64,000 bases of DNA from Alphaproteobacteria bacterium (lineage in GTDB: Bacteria; Pseudomonadota; Alphaproteobacteria; Rhizobiales; Hyphomicrobiaceae). The notes beneath the pieces are model-generated. The model saw only the letters and a list, made by a program, of their open reading frames with translations. It had not been told where the DNA came from and ran no database searches. The stretch spans positions 1 to 64,000 of the forward strand of contig JAGVSR010000097.1 in assembly GCA_019137195.1 (NCBI GenBank), given 5' to 3'. Positions 1 through 8,631 of this stretch are shown piece by piece; position 1 is the first letter of the stretch, and each line of letters opens with the position of its first letter. The position numbers and the translations under genes are program-made.

Positions 1-151
1 TCACCTCGAGAAAGGCGTTGGGAGCAAAGCCCGCGGCGGCGACAGGGCGAACGTGATGCAACGTGAAAATGACGCCGACGCCGCTGCACGCCGGTGCGAG
101 CAGCCGGTGCAGGCGTAGCGCGTACAGCGTGTCAAGGCCGAGGCGATACAT
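1..151 (-). CDS. Polysaccharide deacetylase family protein, N-terminal fragment
   Basis: Reading the minus strand from the ATG at 151 gives 50 codons that stay open to the window edge, so only the amino terminus is present. The segments VIFTLHHVRP and FAPNAFLEV match the start of NodB-type polysaccharide deacetylases, in which the TLHxVRP strand opens the catalytic barrel. The ATG is preceded by GGAAGG six bases upstream. It lies just downstream of the dehydrogenase-epimerase fusion on the same strand and could share its transcript. The family removes acetyl groups from N-acetylhexosamines in surface polysaccharides, which fits the neighbouring nucleotide-sugar genes. The catalytic metal-binding residues lie outside the window, so activity cannot be judged. 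Confidence 0.72.
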   Translation of the reverse strand, partial: MYRLGLDTLYALRLHRLLAPACSGVGVIFTLHHVRPVAAAGFAPNAFLEV

Positions 152-236
152 CAGGTGCCTTCCGCGGCAGCGGTATCCGAGAGGCGGACCGCTCTCCAGG
201 CCCGCCGGGAGCTCCACTCCCGGCGCGCGCTATCTC

Positions 237-2600
237 TTAGGCGGCCTGCGTTCCGGCAGCCCTCGGCCACATATCCCGGTGCGAGAGATACCACCCGGCA
301 AGGTCTGCTATGCCATCCCGGAGTGAAACTCTCGGTGCATAGCCAAGGGCCCGCAGCTTGGCGACCGACGGACAGCGGCGCGGCGTGCCTCCTGCGGGAA
401 GCTGGTCGCTCTCGATCTCGCACGCCCGACCAAAGTTGCGAAGCACAGCTTTCGCCAGCTCGGCGATGCTCACCTCGTCCTCGGTTCCTATGTGATAGAC
501 TTGCCTGTTTTGTCCCTTGGCAAGAACGAGCATGAAGCCGTCGATGAAGTCGTCAATGTGAACGAACGAGCGCGTTTGCGATCCGTCGCCCTGAATCCTG
601 AACTTCACCGGCCCGTCCTTTTGTGCCGCGATCGACTCGGCAGCCCGCATCACAAATTGCGGAAGCACGTGCTCGAAGCCCATGTCGGGACCGTAGACGT
701 TGTGCGGGCGGATGATCATCGCGCGCTTGATGATGCTCTGGTCGCAACAGCCAAGCATGATCTCAGAGATGATCTTGGAACCGCCGTACGAATAGCGCGG
801 ATTCCATGGATCCGGAATCATGAGCGGCACGTCTTCGGCCGTGGGCACGACCGGCGGCGTCTGGTAAGCCTCGGAGGACGAGACGAGGACCAGCTCCGAA
901 ATCCTGTTCGCCCGTGCAGCCTCGAGGACCGAGAACATGCCCTTTACACCCACCTCAAGCACGAGCCCGGGCCGCGTGTAGAAGTTCTCCGTTCCGTTCA
1001 GCGCGGCGAGGTGCAGAATCGAATCGCAGCCCTTAGCGCTCTCGGTGACCGCTGCCTGATCGCGCACGTCGCAGGTTACGAGCTCGAATCGATCGGCTAT
1101 GTCCTTGAGCCGGGCGGCATGCCCCCTGAGATCGTTGTCGACGACACGCACCTTGTGCCCGGCCTCGACCAGGCGCCGCACGAGAGCCGAGCCGATGAAG
1201 CCAGTGCCACCCGTCACGAGGTAGCTCTTCCTTTCGGCGACATGCTCTATGCGCGGCTGGCGCAGCGTTTCGGCGCCGAGCGCGAGATAGGTGATGCCGA
1301 GCGGAAGTTGGTCGCCGACATCGTCGAACAGATTCCAGAAGTCGTAGATCACCGACGGGCGGCGCATGAGCTGCGCGGCCGCACCGAGGTCCATATTCTT
1401 GAACTCTGGGTGGTTGTTGGCGATCACCACGAGGTCGGACTGCTCCAGGGCCTCATCGAGCGAGGTCACGATCGGGATATTGAAGAACCGTGCCGCTTCG
1501 ACCGGGTCGGCGACGGCGTCGAAACCTACGATCCGGCTATTCGGGAATCGCGCCTGCAATGCCTTCAAGATCGGCAACGCCATGGTGCCCCGGAGGTCGT
1601 CGGTCGGCGGCACTCCCTTGAAGGCCAATCCAAGAAGCGCGATGCGCGGCTTGCTGCTGAAGGACTTCATCTCTGCGACCTGGGCCGAGATGAAGTCGAC
1701 GGACATGGCCGGCTGGGCCTCGTTCACGGCGCGAGCCGCCTTGGTGATCCGCATGTCGACGCCGTGCTCGGCAGCCGACTGTGCGAGGATGTGAGGGTCT
1801 TTCTCAAGGCAAGGGCCGCCGACGGGTCCTGGAAGCGCGACGCTGGTCCGTGGATAGCCGAGCTTGCCAGCGCTGATCACCTCAGCTGCCGACACCCCGA
1901 CATGCGAGCACAGACCGGCGATCTCGTTGGCGAAGGCAAATGAGACATCGCGGTAGGTATTGTCGACGAGCTTCACGATCTCTGCCGTCTCGAGGGAGGC
2001 GACATTGACGGTCGTCGGCGTCATGATGCCGAACAGCTGGGCGCAGCGCAGCGCCGTCTCCGGGTCATCGGCACCGATGATTTGTGGCAGCACGTGCAGC
2101 TCAAGCAGCGCCTGGCCCTCGAGTGTGCGCTCCGGGCAGACAGCAATCTCGAACGTGCGGCCCGTGGCCCTCAGGATCGGGCTCACCACATTGCGGGCGG
2201 TGCCGACTTTGACCGTCGAGCGCAGAATGACGAGGTCGCCGTCCTTAAGCACTGACGCGACCTGCTGGGTCGCACGCTCGATGAACCCGAGCTGCACCTT
2301 TCCGTCCTTGCCGAGGGGCGTGCCCACTGTGATGATATAGACCGAGTTGCTGCTGCTCGTCGGCATTGCCGCCGAGGCGCGCAGGGCACCCTTTTTCATC
2401 GCTCGTGCTAGCTTGTCCTTCAGTCGCGGCTCGTGGAAGTGAGGCTCCATCTTGTTGAGCTTGTCGAGTACGTCCTGCCGTACCTCGACGCCCTCCACCT
2501 TGAATCCACTGTCGGCCATGGCAACTGCCAGTGTAAGTCCGACGTAGCCGAGACCAACCACACAGACGTTGCGGTCAGCAAACGAAGGGGGCATACGCAT
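237..2600 (-). CDS. Nucleotide-sugar dehydrogenase fused to NAD-dependent epimerase/dehydratase
   Basis: A 787-residue protein with two complete enzymes in one chain. Residues 1-440 are a UDP-glucose/UDP-ManNAc 6-dehydrogenase: NAD motif GLGYVG at 16-21, CPERTLEG at 155-162 and a catalytic-type cysteine at 264 in GGPCLEKDP. Residues 459-787 are an extended SDR epimerase/dehydratase: TGGTGFIG at 463-470 and catalytic YxxxK at Y605/K609. The two halves are usually separate genes of about 430 and 320 residues. The dehydrogenase would oxidise a UDP-sugar C6 hydroxyl to the uronate, and the fused epimerase probably acts on the same or a related nucleotide sugar, giving a precursor for exopolysaccharide or O-antigen. 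The CPERTLEG version resembles the WecC/WbpA branch more than the UDP-glucose dehydrogenase branch. The exact substrate cannot be read from the sequence. The start is the ATG at 2600, with AAGGAC upstream. Confidence 0.9.
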   Translation of the reverse strand: MRMPPSFADRNVCVVGLGYVGLTLAVAMADSGFKVEGVEVRQDVLDKLNKMEPHFHEPRLKDKLARAMKKGALRASAAMPTSSSNSVYIITVGTPLGKDGKVQLGFIERATQQVASVLKDGDLVILRSTVKVGTARNVVSPILRATGRTFEIAVCPERTLEGQALLELHVLPQIIGADDPETALRCAQLFGIMTPTTVNVASLETAEIVKLVDNTYRDVSFAFANEIAGLCSHVGVSAAEVISAGKLGYPRTSVALPGPVGGPCLEKDPHILAQSAAEHGVDMRITKAARAVNEAQPAMSVDFISAQVAEMKSFSSKPRIALLGLAFKGVPPTDDLRGTMALPILKALQARFPNSRIVGFDAVADPVEAARFFNIPIVTSLDEALEQSDLVVIANNHPEFKNMDLGAAAQLMRRPSVIYDFWNLFDDVGDQLPLGITYLALGAETLRQPRIEHVAERKSYLVTGGTGFIGSALVRRLVEAGHKVRVVDNDLRGHAARLKDIADRFELVTCDVRDQAAVTESAKGCDSILHLAALNGTENFYTRPGLVLEVGVKGMFSVLEAARANRISELVLVSSSEAYQTPPVVPTAEDVPLMIPDPWNPRYSYGGSKIISEIMLGCCDQSIIKRAMIIRPHNVYGPDMGFEHVLPQFVMRAAESIAAQKDGPVKFRIQGDGSQTRSFVHIDDFIDGFMLVLAKGQNRQVYHIGTEDEVSIAELAKAVLRNFGRACEIESDQLPAGGTPRRCPSVAKLRALGYAPRVSLRDGIADLAGWYLSHRDMWPRAAGTQAA

Positions 2601-2966
2601 ATTGAAGTCCTTGTCCTTGCGCTGATCTCAGTCGCATTCATGCGGAATTGTTAAAAACTGTTAAGAGAAATATCCGGTTATGCTCCGATGGGTCCACTCT
2701 ACTTTACCGTCTTCGTTAACAGCTCCTCCGCACCTAAAATCGAACGATAAAATCGATATTCTTTTTTCAGACGATACGACTCTGGCCAATGTATCGCTGA
2801 GCACTCGAGGTGCCCCACAATCAGACGCAGGCTCGACGCTTGTCAGTCGCGCGGACCACAGCACTCGCCCGCATTAACTATAGGGCGCACTAATTCTGAT
2901 GCCCGATCCGCTTGTGCCCGCTATTTTTCTAACTCTAGCTTCAGTCTTATCGAGGTTCGACAGATC
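2601..2966. other. Divergent intergenic region with probable promoters
   Basis: This gap separates the divergent dehydrogenase-epimerase and GDP-fucose synthase genes. It is clearly richer in A and T than the flanking genes, particularly at 2645-2790, as expected for a double promoter region. No confident -35/-10 pair, operator or RNA gene was recognised. Confidence 0.4.
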
Positions 2967-3938
2967 ATGTCGGTTGTCGCCAGCTACTCTCTTGCCGGGA
3001 AGCGCGTCTGGGTCGCGGGCCACGCCGGAATGGTGGGATCAGCGATCGTCCGCAAGCTCGAAGCGCGCAACGATTGCGAGGTCGTCATCGCGAGGCGCGA
3101 CAGGGTCGACTTGAGACAGCAGAACCAGGTCGACGCCTTCATCGACAAAGAAAAGCCCGACGCTGTGTTCCTGGCCGCGGCCAAAGTTGGTGGCATTCTT
3201 GCCAATGCCACGTATTCAGCCGACTTCATCTACGACAACCTCGCCATCGAGCTCGCCGTCATCCATGCTGCACATCGGTGCGGCGTCGAGAAGCTGCTGT
3301 TTCTCGGGTCTTCCTGCATCTATCCGAAGCACGCTCCTCAGCCCATCAGCGAGGACAGCCTGCTCACCGGTCCGCTTGAGCCGACCAACGAATGGTACGC
3401 CGTCGCGAAGATCGCAGGCATCAAGCTCTGCCAGGCCTACCGCCTGCAGCATGGCCGCCACTTCATCTCGGCGATGCCGACCAATCTATATGGGCCCAAC
3501 GACAACTTCGACCTTCAATCGAGTCACGTGCTGCCCGCGCTCATCCGCAAGATGCACGAAGCCAAGCAGCGCCGGAGTCCCGAGGTCGTGCTCTGGGGCT
3601 CGGGAACTCCGTTGCGCGAGTTCATGCATGTCGATGACTTGGCGTCTGCTCTCCTGTTCCTGATGGAGCGCTACGATGATCCGTCGCACATCAATGTGGG
3701 GGTCGGCGCAGACCTGTCCATCCGGGCCTTAGCTGAGCTCGTCGCGGACGTGGTCGGGTACACGGGCGAACTCGTGCAAGACACCTCGAAACCAGACGGA
3801 ACGCCGCGCAAGCTCATGGATTCGAGCCGACTCTACGCGCTCGGGTGGCGGCCCGAAATCGACCTGCGGTCGGGGATCAAGAGCACGTACGCGTGGTATC
3901 TCGCGAACGAAGCATCGCGGCACACCCTGGCCTCCTAG
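2967..3938 (+). CDS. fcl: GDP-L-fucose synthase
   Basis: A 323-residue extended SDR that fits GDP-4-keto-6-deoxymannose 3,5-epimerase/4-reductase, which makes GDP-L-fucose for surface polysaccharides. The NADP motif GHAGMVG is at 18-24. SSCIYP is at 115-120, and the catalytic YxxxK pair is Y144/K148 in [10 protein letters not shown]. The family-typical [11 protein letters not shown] and [11 protein letters not shown] follow at 171-195. Length and motif spacing are those of the family. It is divergent from the dehydrogenase-epimerase fusion, and both belong to a polysaccharide cluster that continues to the left. The preceding GDP-mannose 4,6-dehydratase (gmd) is not in the window. The ATG at 2967 starts in good register with the Rossmann fold. 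Confidence 0.93.
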   Translation: MSVVASYSLAGKRVWVAGHAGMVGSAIVRKLEARNDCEVVIARRDRVDLRQQNQVDAFIDKEKPDAVFLAAAKVGGILANATYSADFIYDNLAIELAVIHAAHRCGVEKLLFLGSSCIYPKHAPQPISEDSLLTGPLEPTNEWYAVAKIAGIKLCQAYRLQHGRHFISAMPTNLYGPNDNFDLQSSHVLPALIRKMHEAKQRRSPEVVLWGSGTPLREFMHVDDLASALLFLMERYDDPSHINVGVGADLSIRALAELVADVVGYTGELVQDTSKPDGTPRKLMDSSRLYALGWRPEIDLRSGIKSTYAWYLANEASRHTLAS

Positions 3939-4458
3939 CTCCTTTCGCCGGCAAGCGAACGATCGCGTCCCAGCCGGCGGCACAACGAGGCTCAGCAGGT
4001 CCTCATGGTTGCCGGCAGCGGACCTTAACCCCGGCGTCAGAGCTCGATTTCCTTAAGCAAGCCATATCCCCTCTCCGGCCCGCTTCAAGTGCCGGCCGGA
4101 GGTCGGGTCACAACTCAGGCCCCCCTGCGCCCGACGGGTTTTGGATGCACCTTACGAAACTGTATGCTGCCAGAAAGACGGCGGACAGCACGCATGGCTA
4201 TAGAATGAGTGCGCATGTACGTGATCTCGGTGCATGGCGGCGTCCGCATCATCACGGGGCACCTCCACCAGCGCACGTACAGGGCGGTTGGAGCCGACTT
4301 TGATCCGAACCGCACGAGGCCTGGACGGTTCCCCCGTTCCCGCCGTCCGGGCCTCGACCCTCCGCCAGGGAGCTTTGAGACTCTTGCCGCACGGTCAAGA
4401 CACTCCCCTTGGCCAAGATCAGGCGAGCTCGTGGCCCAAGCAGGTCCCGTTCAACCCC
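3939..4458. other. Intergenic region, no recognised feature
   Basis: About 520 bases between fcl and the response regulator. Open frames here have no recognisable domain, and the frame that runs into the regulator adds a residue-biased leader that response regulators do not have. No clear terminator stem with a T tract was seen. The promoter of the two-component operon should lie in the distal part. Confidence 0.35.
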
Positions 4459-5136
4459 ATGCGGATACTCCTTGTCGAAGACGATGCCGAAACGGCTGCC
4501 TATGTCAGGCAGGGCCTCGAGGAGCAGGGTCACATAGTCGATCATCTCGCCGACGGGCGCGATGGCGTGGCCCAGGCCGTGGGTGAAGACTACGACATGG
4601 CCATTATGGACAGGATGCTGCCCGGTCTCGATGGGCTGTCGGCCGTCAAGGCAATTCGCGCAGCAGGACGGAAGCTGCCGGTTCTGTTCCTGACGTCGCT
4701 CGGCGGCGTGGACGACCGGGTCGATGGACTTGATGCCGGAGGCGACGACTATATCGCAAAGCCATTCGCGTTCTCGGAGCTGCTCGCGCGCATCAATGCG
4801 CTCTCGCGCCGGCCTCCCTACAAGGGCGACGAGACACGGCTCAAAGTCGGCGACCTGGAGGTCGAGCTCATCTCGCGTACCGTGACACGCGGTGGGGAGG
4901 TCATCGATCTGCAACCGAGAGAGTTTCGTCTGCTCGAGGTCCTGATGAGAAACCGAGGCCGCATCGTGACGCGAACGATGCTCCTGGAGCGCGTCTGGGG
5001 CTTCCACTTCGACCCAAAGACCAGCGTCGTCGAAACGCATATCTCGCGGCTCAGAAGCAAGATCAACAGACCGAACAGCCCTGACCTCATTCATACAGTT
5101 CGGGGCAGCGGGTACAGTCTGCACGATGGCGAGTGA
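4459..5136 (+). CDS. OmpR-family response regulator
   Basis: A 225-residue regulator. The receiver domain covers 1-118 with acidic pocket E7-D8-D9, phosphoacceptor D51, T79 and K101. A winged-helix DNA-binding domain covers about 125-222, with the typical LQPREFRLLEVL and the C-terminal HTVRGSGYSL. I start it at the ATG at 4459 because MRILLVEDD is the canonical amino terminus. The same frame is open further upstream but encodes no domain. The gene overlaps the sensor kinase by 11 bases, so the two are translationally coupled. QseB/PmrA/TctD-like regulators look like this. The signal and targets are unknown, but the two small exported proteins downstream are candidates. Confidence 0.95.
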   Translation: MRILLVEDDAETAAYVRQGLEEQGHIVDHLADGRDGVAQAVGEDYDMAIMDRMLPGLDGLSAVKAIRAAGRKLPVLFLTSLGGVDDRVDGLDAGGDDYIAKPFAFSELLARINALSRRPPYKGDETRLKVGDLEVELISRTVTRGGEVIDLQPREFRLLEVLMRNRGRIVTRTMLLERVWGFHFDPKTSVVETHISRLRSKINRPNSPDLIHTVRGSGYSLHDGE

Positions 5137-6499
5137 GGTCTTCAAGCGAACTCCCGTGCGGCTGGCCGCTATCTTTACGGCCCTTTTTGTTGCCACTGCA
5201 CTCGTTGTCTTTGCGGGCCTCTATGTCGAGCTCGGACGCGAGCTCGAGAAGGAAATCCGCTCGCGCGTCGAGGAAACGGCCGACGCACTCGCCGCAGTCG
5301 GCCGCGAGAAGGGGTTCAACGAACTCGCCGACTTGATCGAAAGCGAAGCAGACACCGCTCGCAACGACACCGTCCTTTTGTTGATCGATGAGGAAGGACG
5401 ATTTCGCGCCGGCAATGTGCGTCACGTCAGGCCCGCGGATAGCTGGATAACGCTACCTCGAGCGGATCTGATCTTCGTGTCGAACCAGGGCCGACCGGAT
5501 GACGTATTTTTGGCCCGCTGGTTTCCGGTGACGGGTGGACGACTTCTCGTCGGAATCATCGATCGGGAGATTCGCAAAACCCGGCTGATTCTTCTCGATG
5601 GCCTTCTGTGGGCGCTGGCCGGCACGGTGCTCGTGGCAGGCCTTAGCTCCGCACTGTTGGCGTGGAGGGCTCAAGCGCGAATTGCTGCGATCGCGACGAC
5701 ACTCGAAGCCGTCAAGCGGGGGCAGCTTGACGTTCGGGTTGCTATGAGCGGATCGGGTGACGACATGGATCACATCGGCGAGGAGATCAACCGTACCCTC
5801 AATCAACTCAAGTCTCTCGTCGACAATGTCAATCAGTCGTCCTCGGACATCGCCCACGATCTCAAGAAGCCTATGGGGCGGCTGCAGCGACATCTGGACG
5901 AGGCGCGACGCTCGGCGAGAACCCCTGAGGAATTTAGAGCTGCTATCGACGTGGCGTTGAACGACCTGGATTCGATTGTGGAGACCTTCGAGGCGCTACT
6001 GAGCATTGCGCAGATTGAGGCCGGGGCGCGGCGCTCGCGCTTCCGCCCGGTCGATCTCCGCGAGGTTATCGCCGAGATCGGCGATGTCTACGAGGCTGTT
6101 GCCGAGGACAATGGGCAGTGCCTCAGCGTCGCCGATCATCTCGCGTGTCCAGCCAAGATCTTCGGAGATAGTGAGCTTCTCGTCCAACTCGTCGCCAATC
6201 TCATCGAGAATGCCATCCAACATTGCCCGCGAGGCACGACGATCGAACTAGGCCTTGCTACGAGCAACGATGGCTACACGATTTCAGTGGCGGATAACGG
6301 TCCCGGCATCCCGCCTGAAGAGCGAGCCAATGTGCTTCGTCGCCTCTATCGCCTGGAGCGTGCCCGCTCGACGCCAGGAAGTGGGCTCGGTCTGAGCCTC
6401 GCTGCTGCCATCTCGGACCTGCACTCGGCGAGGCTGAGATTGGACGATAACCGGCCAGGTCTCTGGGTCGGCGTAACTTTCCCGGCAAGCGACGCCTGA
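5126..6499 (+). CDS. Two-component sensor histidine kinase
   Basis: A 457-residue membrane kinase. Transmembrane segments are at about 12-34 and 155-180, and they bracket a periplasmic sensor region of about 120 residues. A HAMP linker follows at about 180-231. The HisKA helix carries the phosphoacceptor H244 in SSDIAHDLKKP. The ATPase domain has the N box around NLIENAIQH (358-366), the G1 box VADNGPGIP (388-396) and the G2 box GSGLGLSLA (418-426). It overlaps the response regulator gene by 11 bases and should phosphorylate its D51. Nothing in the periplasmic region identifies the ligand. HDLKKP is a slight variant of the common HELRTP motif but keeps the histidine and proline. Confidence 0.95.
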   Translation: MASEVFKRTPVRLAAIFTALFVATALVVFAGLYVELGRELEKEIRSRVEETADALAAVGREKGFNELADLIESEADTARNDTVLLLIDEEGRFRAGNVRHVRPADSWITLPRADLIFVSNQGRPDDVFLARWFPVTGGRLLVGIIDREIRKTRLILLDGLLWALAGTVLVAGLSSALLAWRAQARIAAIATTLEAVKRGQLDVRVAMSGSGDDMDHIGEEINRTLNQLKSLVDNVNQSSSDIAHDLKKPMGRLQRHLDEARRSARTPEEFRAAIDVALNDLDSIVETFEALLSIAQIEAGARRSRFRPVDLREVIAEIGDVYEAVAEDNGQCLSVADHLACPAKIFGDSELLVQLVANLIENAIQHCPRGTTIELGLATSNDGYTISVADNGPGIPPEERANVLRRLYRLERARSTPGSGLGLSLAAAISDLHSARLRLDDNRPGLWVGVTFPASDA

Positions 6500-6609
6500 C
6501 CTATACGAATTGGTAAGTGGGCCGCGAGGTGGCGGAAAAGTTCCGGGTGCATGCTCCGCAGAATGGCTGGCCAACGCGCCTCCAGAAACAAAGCAGGAGC
6601 TAGATCAAC

Positions 6610-6873
6610 ATGAAGAAGTCCATCGCACTGATGCCCGCGATTGTCGCGACCGCAGTCCTCTCAGCAAGTGCCTTCGCTGCTTCCATGAGCAAGGTCGGCG
6701 ATGTCAAGTCGACTGATGCCGCCAAGAACGAACTCGTCCTCTCGACCGGCGACACCTTTACGCTGCCAAAGTCATTCAAGACCGACGCCTTGAAGGTCGG
6801 CGAGAAGGTCAAGGTTACCTATGAGATGCACGACGGCAAAATGGTAGCAACGCACGTGAACCCCGAGAAGTAG
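6610..6873 (+). CDS. Small exported DUF1344-like protein
   Basis: An 87-residue protein with a classic signal peptide (MKKS, hydrophobic stretch, AFA-AS cleavage near residue 23). The mature part is about 64 residues: VGDVKSTDAAKNELVLSTGD followed by GEKVKVTYEMHDGKMVATHV. This is a small beta-rich fold like the DUF1344 family, whose function is unknown. AGGAG sits about ten bases before the ATG. It lies 110 bases after the sensor kinase and before a second, related gene, so it may be controlled by the two-component system. The periplasmic location follows from the signal peptide. A binding role is speculation. Confidence 0.85.
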   Translation: MKKSIALMPAIVATAVLSASAFAASMSKVGDVKSTDAAKNELVLSTGDTFTLPKSFKTDALKVGEKVKVTYEMHDGKMVATHVNPEK

Positions 6874-6936
6874 CTCTCACGTCACCGGTTCCCTCGAGGG
6901 AAGACGGACAGCATCAAACCAGATCGGAGTTAGCAC

Positions 6937-7203
6937 ATGAAAAAGCTATCCACGCTCGCGTTCGTCCTCGCTGCCATCGGTGCCGGCGCAGGAGTCGTGC
7001 AAGCGGGAAGTCATCATTCGGCCGCAGGCACCATCGAGCACTTGAACAGCGCCAGGCACAGCTTTGTGCTCGACAAGCACACCTACAGGTACAGTCCCAA
7101 AATCGCCGCCAAGGCACTGCGCGAGGGCGCCCGCGTGAAGGTCTTCTACAGTCAATCCGGCGGCCACCGGACTGCCCACAAGGTCATGCTCCTGACCAGC
7201 TAA
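6937..7203 (+). CDS. Small exported protein, paralogue of the preceding gene
   Basis: An 88-residue exported protein: signal peptide with cleavage near AGVVQA-GS, then AAGTIEHLNSARHSFVLDK and REGARVKVFYSQSGGHRTAHKV. It has the same order of elements as the preceding DUF1344-like protein (a turn with a stored residue pair, then a GxxVKVxY strand), but little identity, so I read it as a diverged tandem paralogue. GGAG lies seven bases upstream of the ATG. A strong intrinsic terminator follows at 7235, which ends this transcription unit. The mature protein is basic and histidine-containing. Its function is unknown. Confidence 0.82.
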   Translation: MKKLSTLAFVLAAIGAGAGVVQAGSHHSAAGTIEHLNSARHSFVLDKHTYRYSPKIAAKALREGARVKVFYSQSGGHRTAHKVMLLTS

Positions 7204-7234
7204 GGGTGCTGCGATCGGGATGCACCGGATCGGT

Positions 7235-7266
7235 CACGCGAGGCCTCTCGCGTGGCCTTTCCTTTT
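7235..7266 (+). terminator. Intrinsic terminator after the small exported paralogue
   Basis: An 8-bp perfect stem, CACGCGAG (7235-7242) with CTCGCGTG (7247-7254), has a 4-base loop and is followed by a T-rich tract GCCTTTCCTTTT. It should end transcription of the two-component/DUF1344 unit, and it argues against starting the next gene at 7220. Confidence 0.8.
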
Positions 7267-7282
7267 GGCCAGCGGAGCGACT

Positions 7283-7708
7283 ATGATCCTGATGATCTCT
7301 ATCCTTGGCTGCTCCGCGGCACTGGCGCTTGCGGCCTTGCTTGTTCATTATGAAGCTCTGCGGGGCATCTCCTGCCTCCTTCCTCGCCTTGCTATTCCGC
7401 CCCGTCTGAAAATTGTCGTGGCATTGTCCGCGGCTCTCGTGGGACACTTCGGCGAGATTGCAATGTACGCGGCAGGTTTCTCCGCCTTCCTGGAGGGCAA
7501 TGTCGAGGGACAGGGTCTCGAATCGATTGTTGTGCAAGCCGTCTACCTTTCGATCGAGTCGTACGCATCCCTGGGAACGAGCACGGGATTTCCAATCGGC
7601 CCTCTCCGTCTTCTTGCGGGCACGGAAGCGCTCGTAGGGCTGATCCTCATCGGCTGGACGGCGTCCTATACGTATTTGATCATGCAACAGCTCTGGGGCG
7701 CCCACTGA
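7283..7708 (+). CDS. Two-helix ion-channel-like membrane protein
   Basis: A 141-residue membrane protein. It has hydrophobic helices at about 2-24 and 43-66, a pore-helix-like stretch VYLSIESYASLG at 88-98, and a last helix at about 113-135. This matches the two-transmembrane potassium-channel (Ion_trans_2) layout seen in small rhizobial proteins. The selectivity-filter position reads SLGTSTGFPIGP (96-107) rather than TxGYGD, so potassium selectivity is doubtful. I chose the ATG at 7283 because GGAG precedes it and the terminator at 7235 lies before it; an upstream ATG at 7220 would overlap that terminator. The gene may still be transcribed by read-through from the two-component unit. Confidence 0.8.
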   Translation: MILMISILGCSAALALAALLVHYEALRGISCLLPRLAIPPRLKIVVALSAALVGHFGEIAMYAAGFSAFLEGNVEGQGLESIVVQAVYLSIESYASLGTSTGFPIGPLRLLAGTEALVGLILIGWTASYTYLIMQQLWGAH

Positions 7709-8216
7709 GCTCGCGTCCCATGAATGATGCGACCTCCGCAGTCTGGCCCCGACGTCACCTTGGTCGGACCCAGACGCGCAGGCCTCTTGCGGCCGCGCTC
7801 GCGTGCAGCCCGCCATGTGTCCCTGACACCGCCCTGCCGATGGAATGACGGAGGCTGTTCTGTATCTCGCCACGACGACCGGCCCGATGCGGTTCCGAGG
7901 TTTGACGGCAGCGCTTGACCGGCACGATGCCGTCGACGGCGCCGACAGGGGCGATTCGGATACGGCGATGCCGCGGCGGCCGGTCGATCTCGTGCGCGCT
8001 CTTCTCGTCCACGCGGGCAAGCGGAAAAATTGCTTCGGAACATCTGAAAACTTGCGGCAAAACGTGATGCCGGTCAGGAAAAGGGGGCGTTTTCCAGGAT
8101 CGGGACGGGACTTCAGCAGCCGTTAGGCAGTCTTGCAAACGCCGTGTTAGCGAGTCTTGCCTGATTGTGGAAATCACGTAGAGCAAATCTCACAAAATGC
8201 TCTTGGAGTTGCCGCC
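7709..8216. other. Intergenic region, no recognised gene
   Basis: About 500 bases. Open frames on both strands have arginine-rich, biased translations typical of random GC-rich sequence, and none shows a domain. The stretch at about 8025-8080 is AT-richer and may hold the promoter of the PilZ gene. Confidence 0.35.
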
Positions 8217-8606
8217 ATGACTTCGCAACAGCAGGTCAAGATCGAGACGATGAGGCGCCCGGAGCCTAAGCCCGCCTTCGCAACGGATAGCGATCGGCGC
8301 TACGCGCCGCGCCGTCCGTCGGGCTCGACCGCACTCATCTCGGCGGACAGCATCGACATTCCGATGCCATGCCTCGTGTGCGACATCTCAGCCTCGGGTG
8401 CCCGCCTCTACATGCATGAGTGCTCAGCGAACCTGCTGGGCGCCAAGGCCTCGCTGCCGCCGAGCTTCACGCTTGCGCTGCGTGCGGATCGCGTCGAAGT
8501 CGATTGCGCGGTCGTCTGGCGCAAGCTTGGCATGATGGGCGTGCGCTTCCTGGCGCCGACCCGGCCGCTGCCGCGCCGGCAACCGATGGCAGTGGCGGCA
8601 CGGTGA
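8217..8606 (+). CDS. PilZ domain protein
   Basis: A 129-residue protein that is essentially a lone PilZ domain. It has DRRYAPRRPSG near 25-35 as the RxxxR c-di-GMP loop, CDISASGARLYM near 58-69 as the (D/N)xSxxG strand, and the closing VWRKLGMMGVRFL. PilZ domains bind cyclic di-GMP and alter motility or polysaccharide output. GGAG eight bases before the ATG at 8217 supports this start; the frame is open further upstream from a TTG without support. It is convergent with dnaX, 25 bases apart. Its target is unknown. Confidence 0.88.
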   Translation: MTSQQQVKIETMRRPEPKPAFATDSDRRYAPRRPSGSTALISADSIDIPMPCLVCDISASGARLYMHECSANLLGAKASLPPSFTLALRADRVEVDCAVVWRKLGMMGVRFLAPTRPLPRRQPMAVAAR

Positions 8607-8631
8607 GCCAAACGTCGAGATCGTAAGTCGA

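Noticed and set aside
492-1943. 483-codon open frame on the plus strand opposite the dehydrogenase-epimerase
   Set aside because: Antisense shadow of a well-conserved protein; the translation has no domain and is arginine/leucine biased.
7220-7282. Upstream start for the ion-channel-like gene
   Set aside because: It would be translated through the intrinsic terminator at 7235-7266; the ATG at 7283 has its own GGAG.
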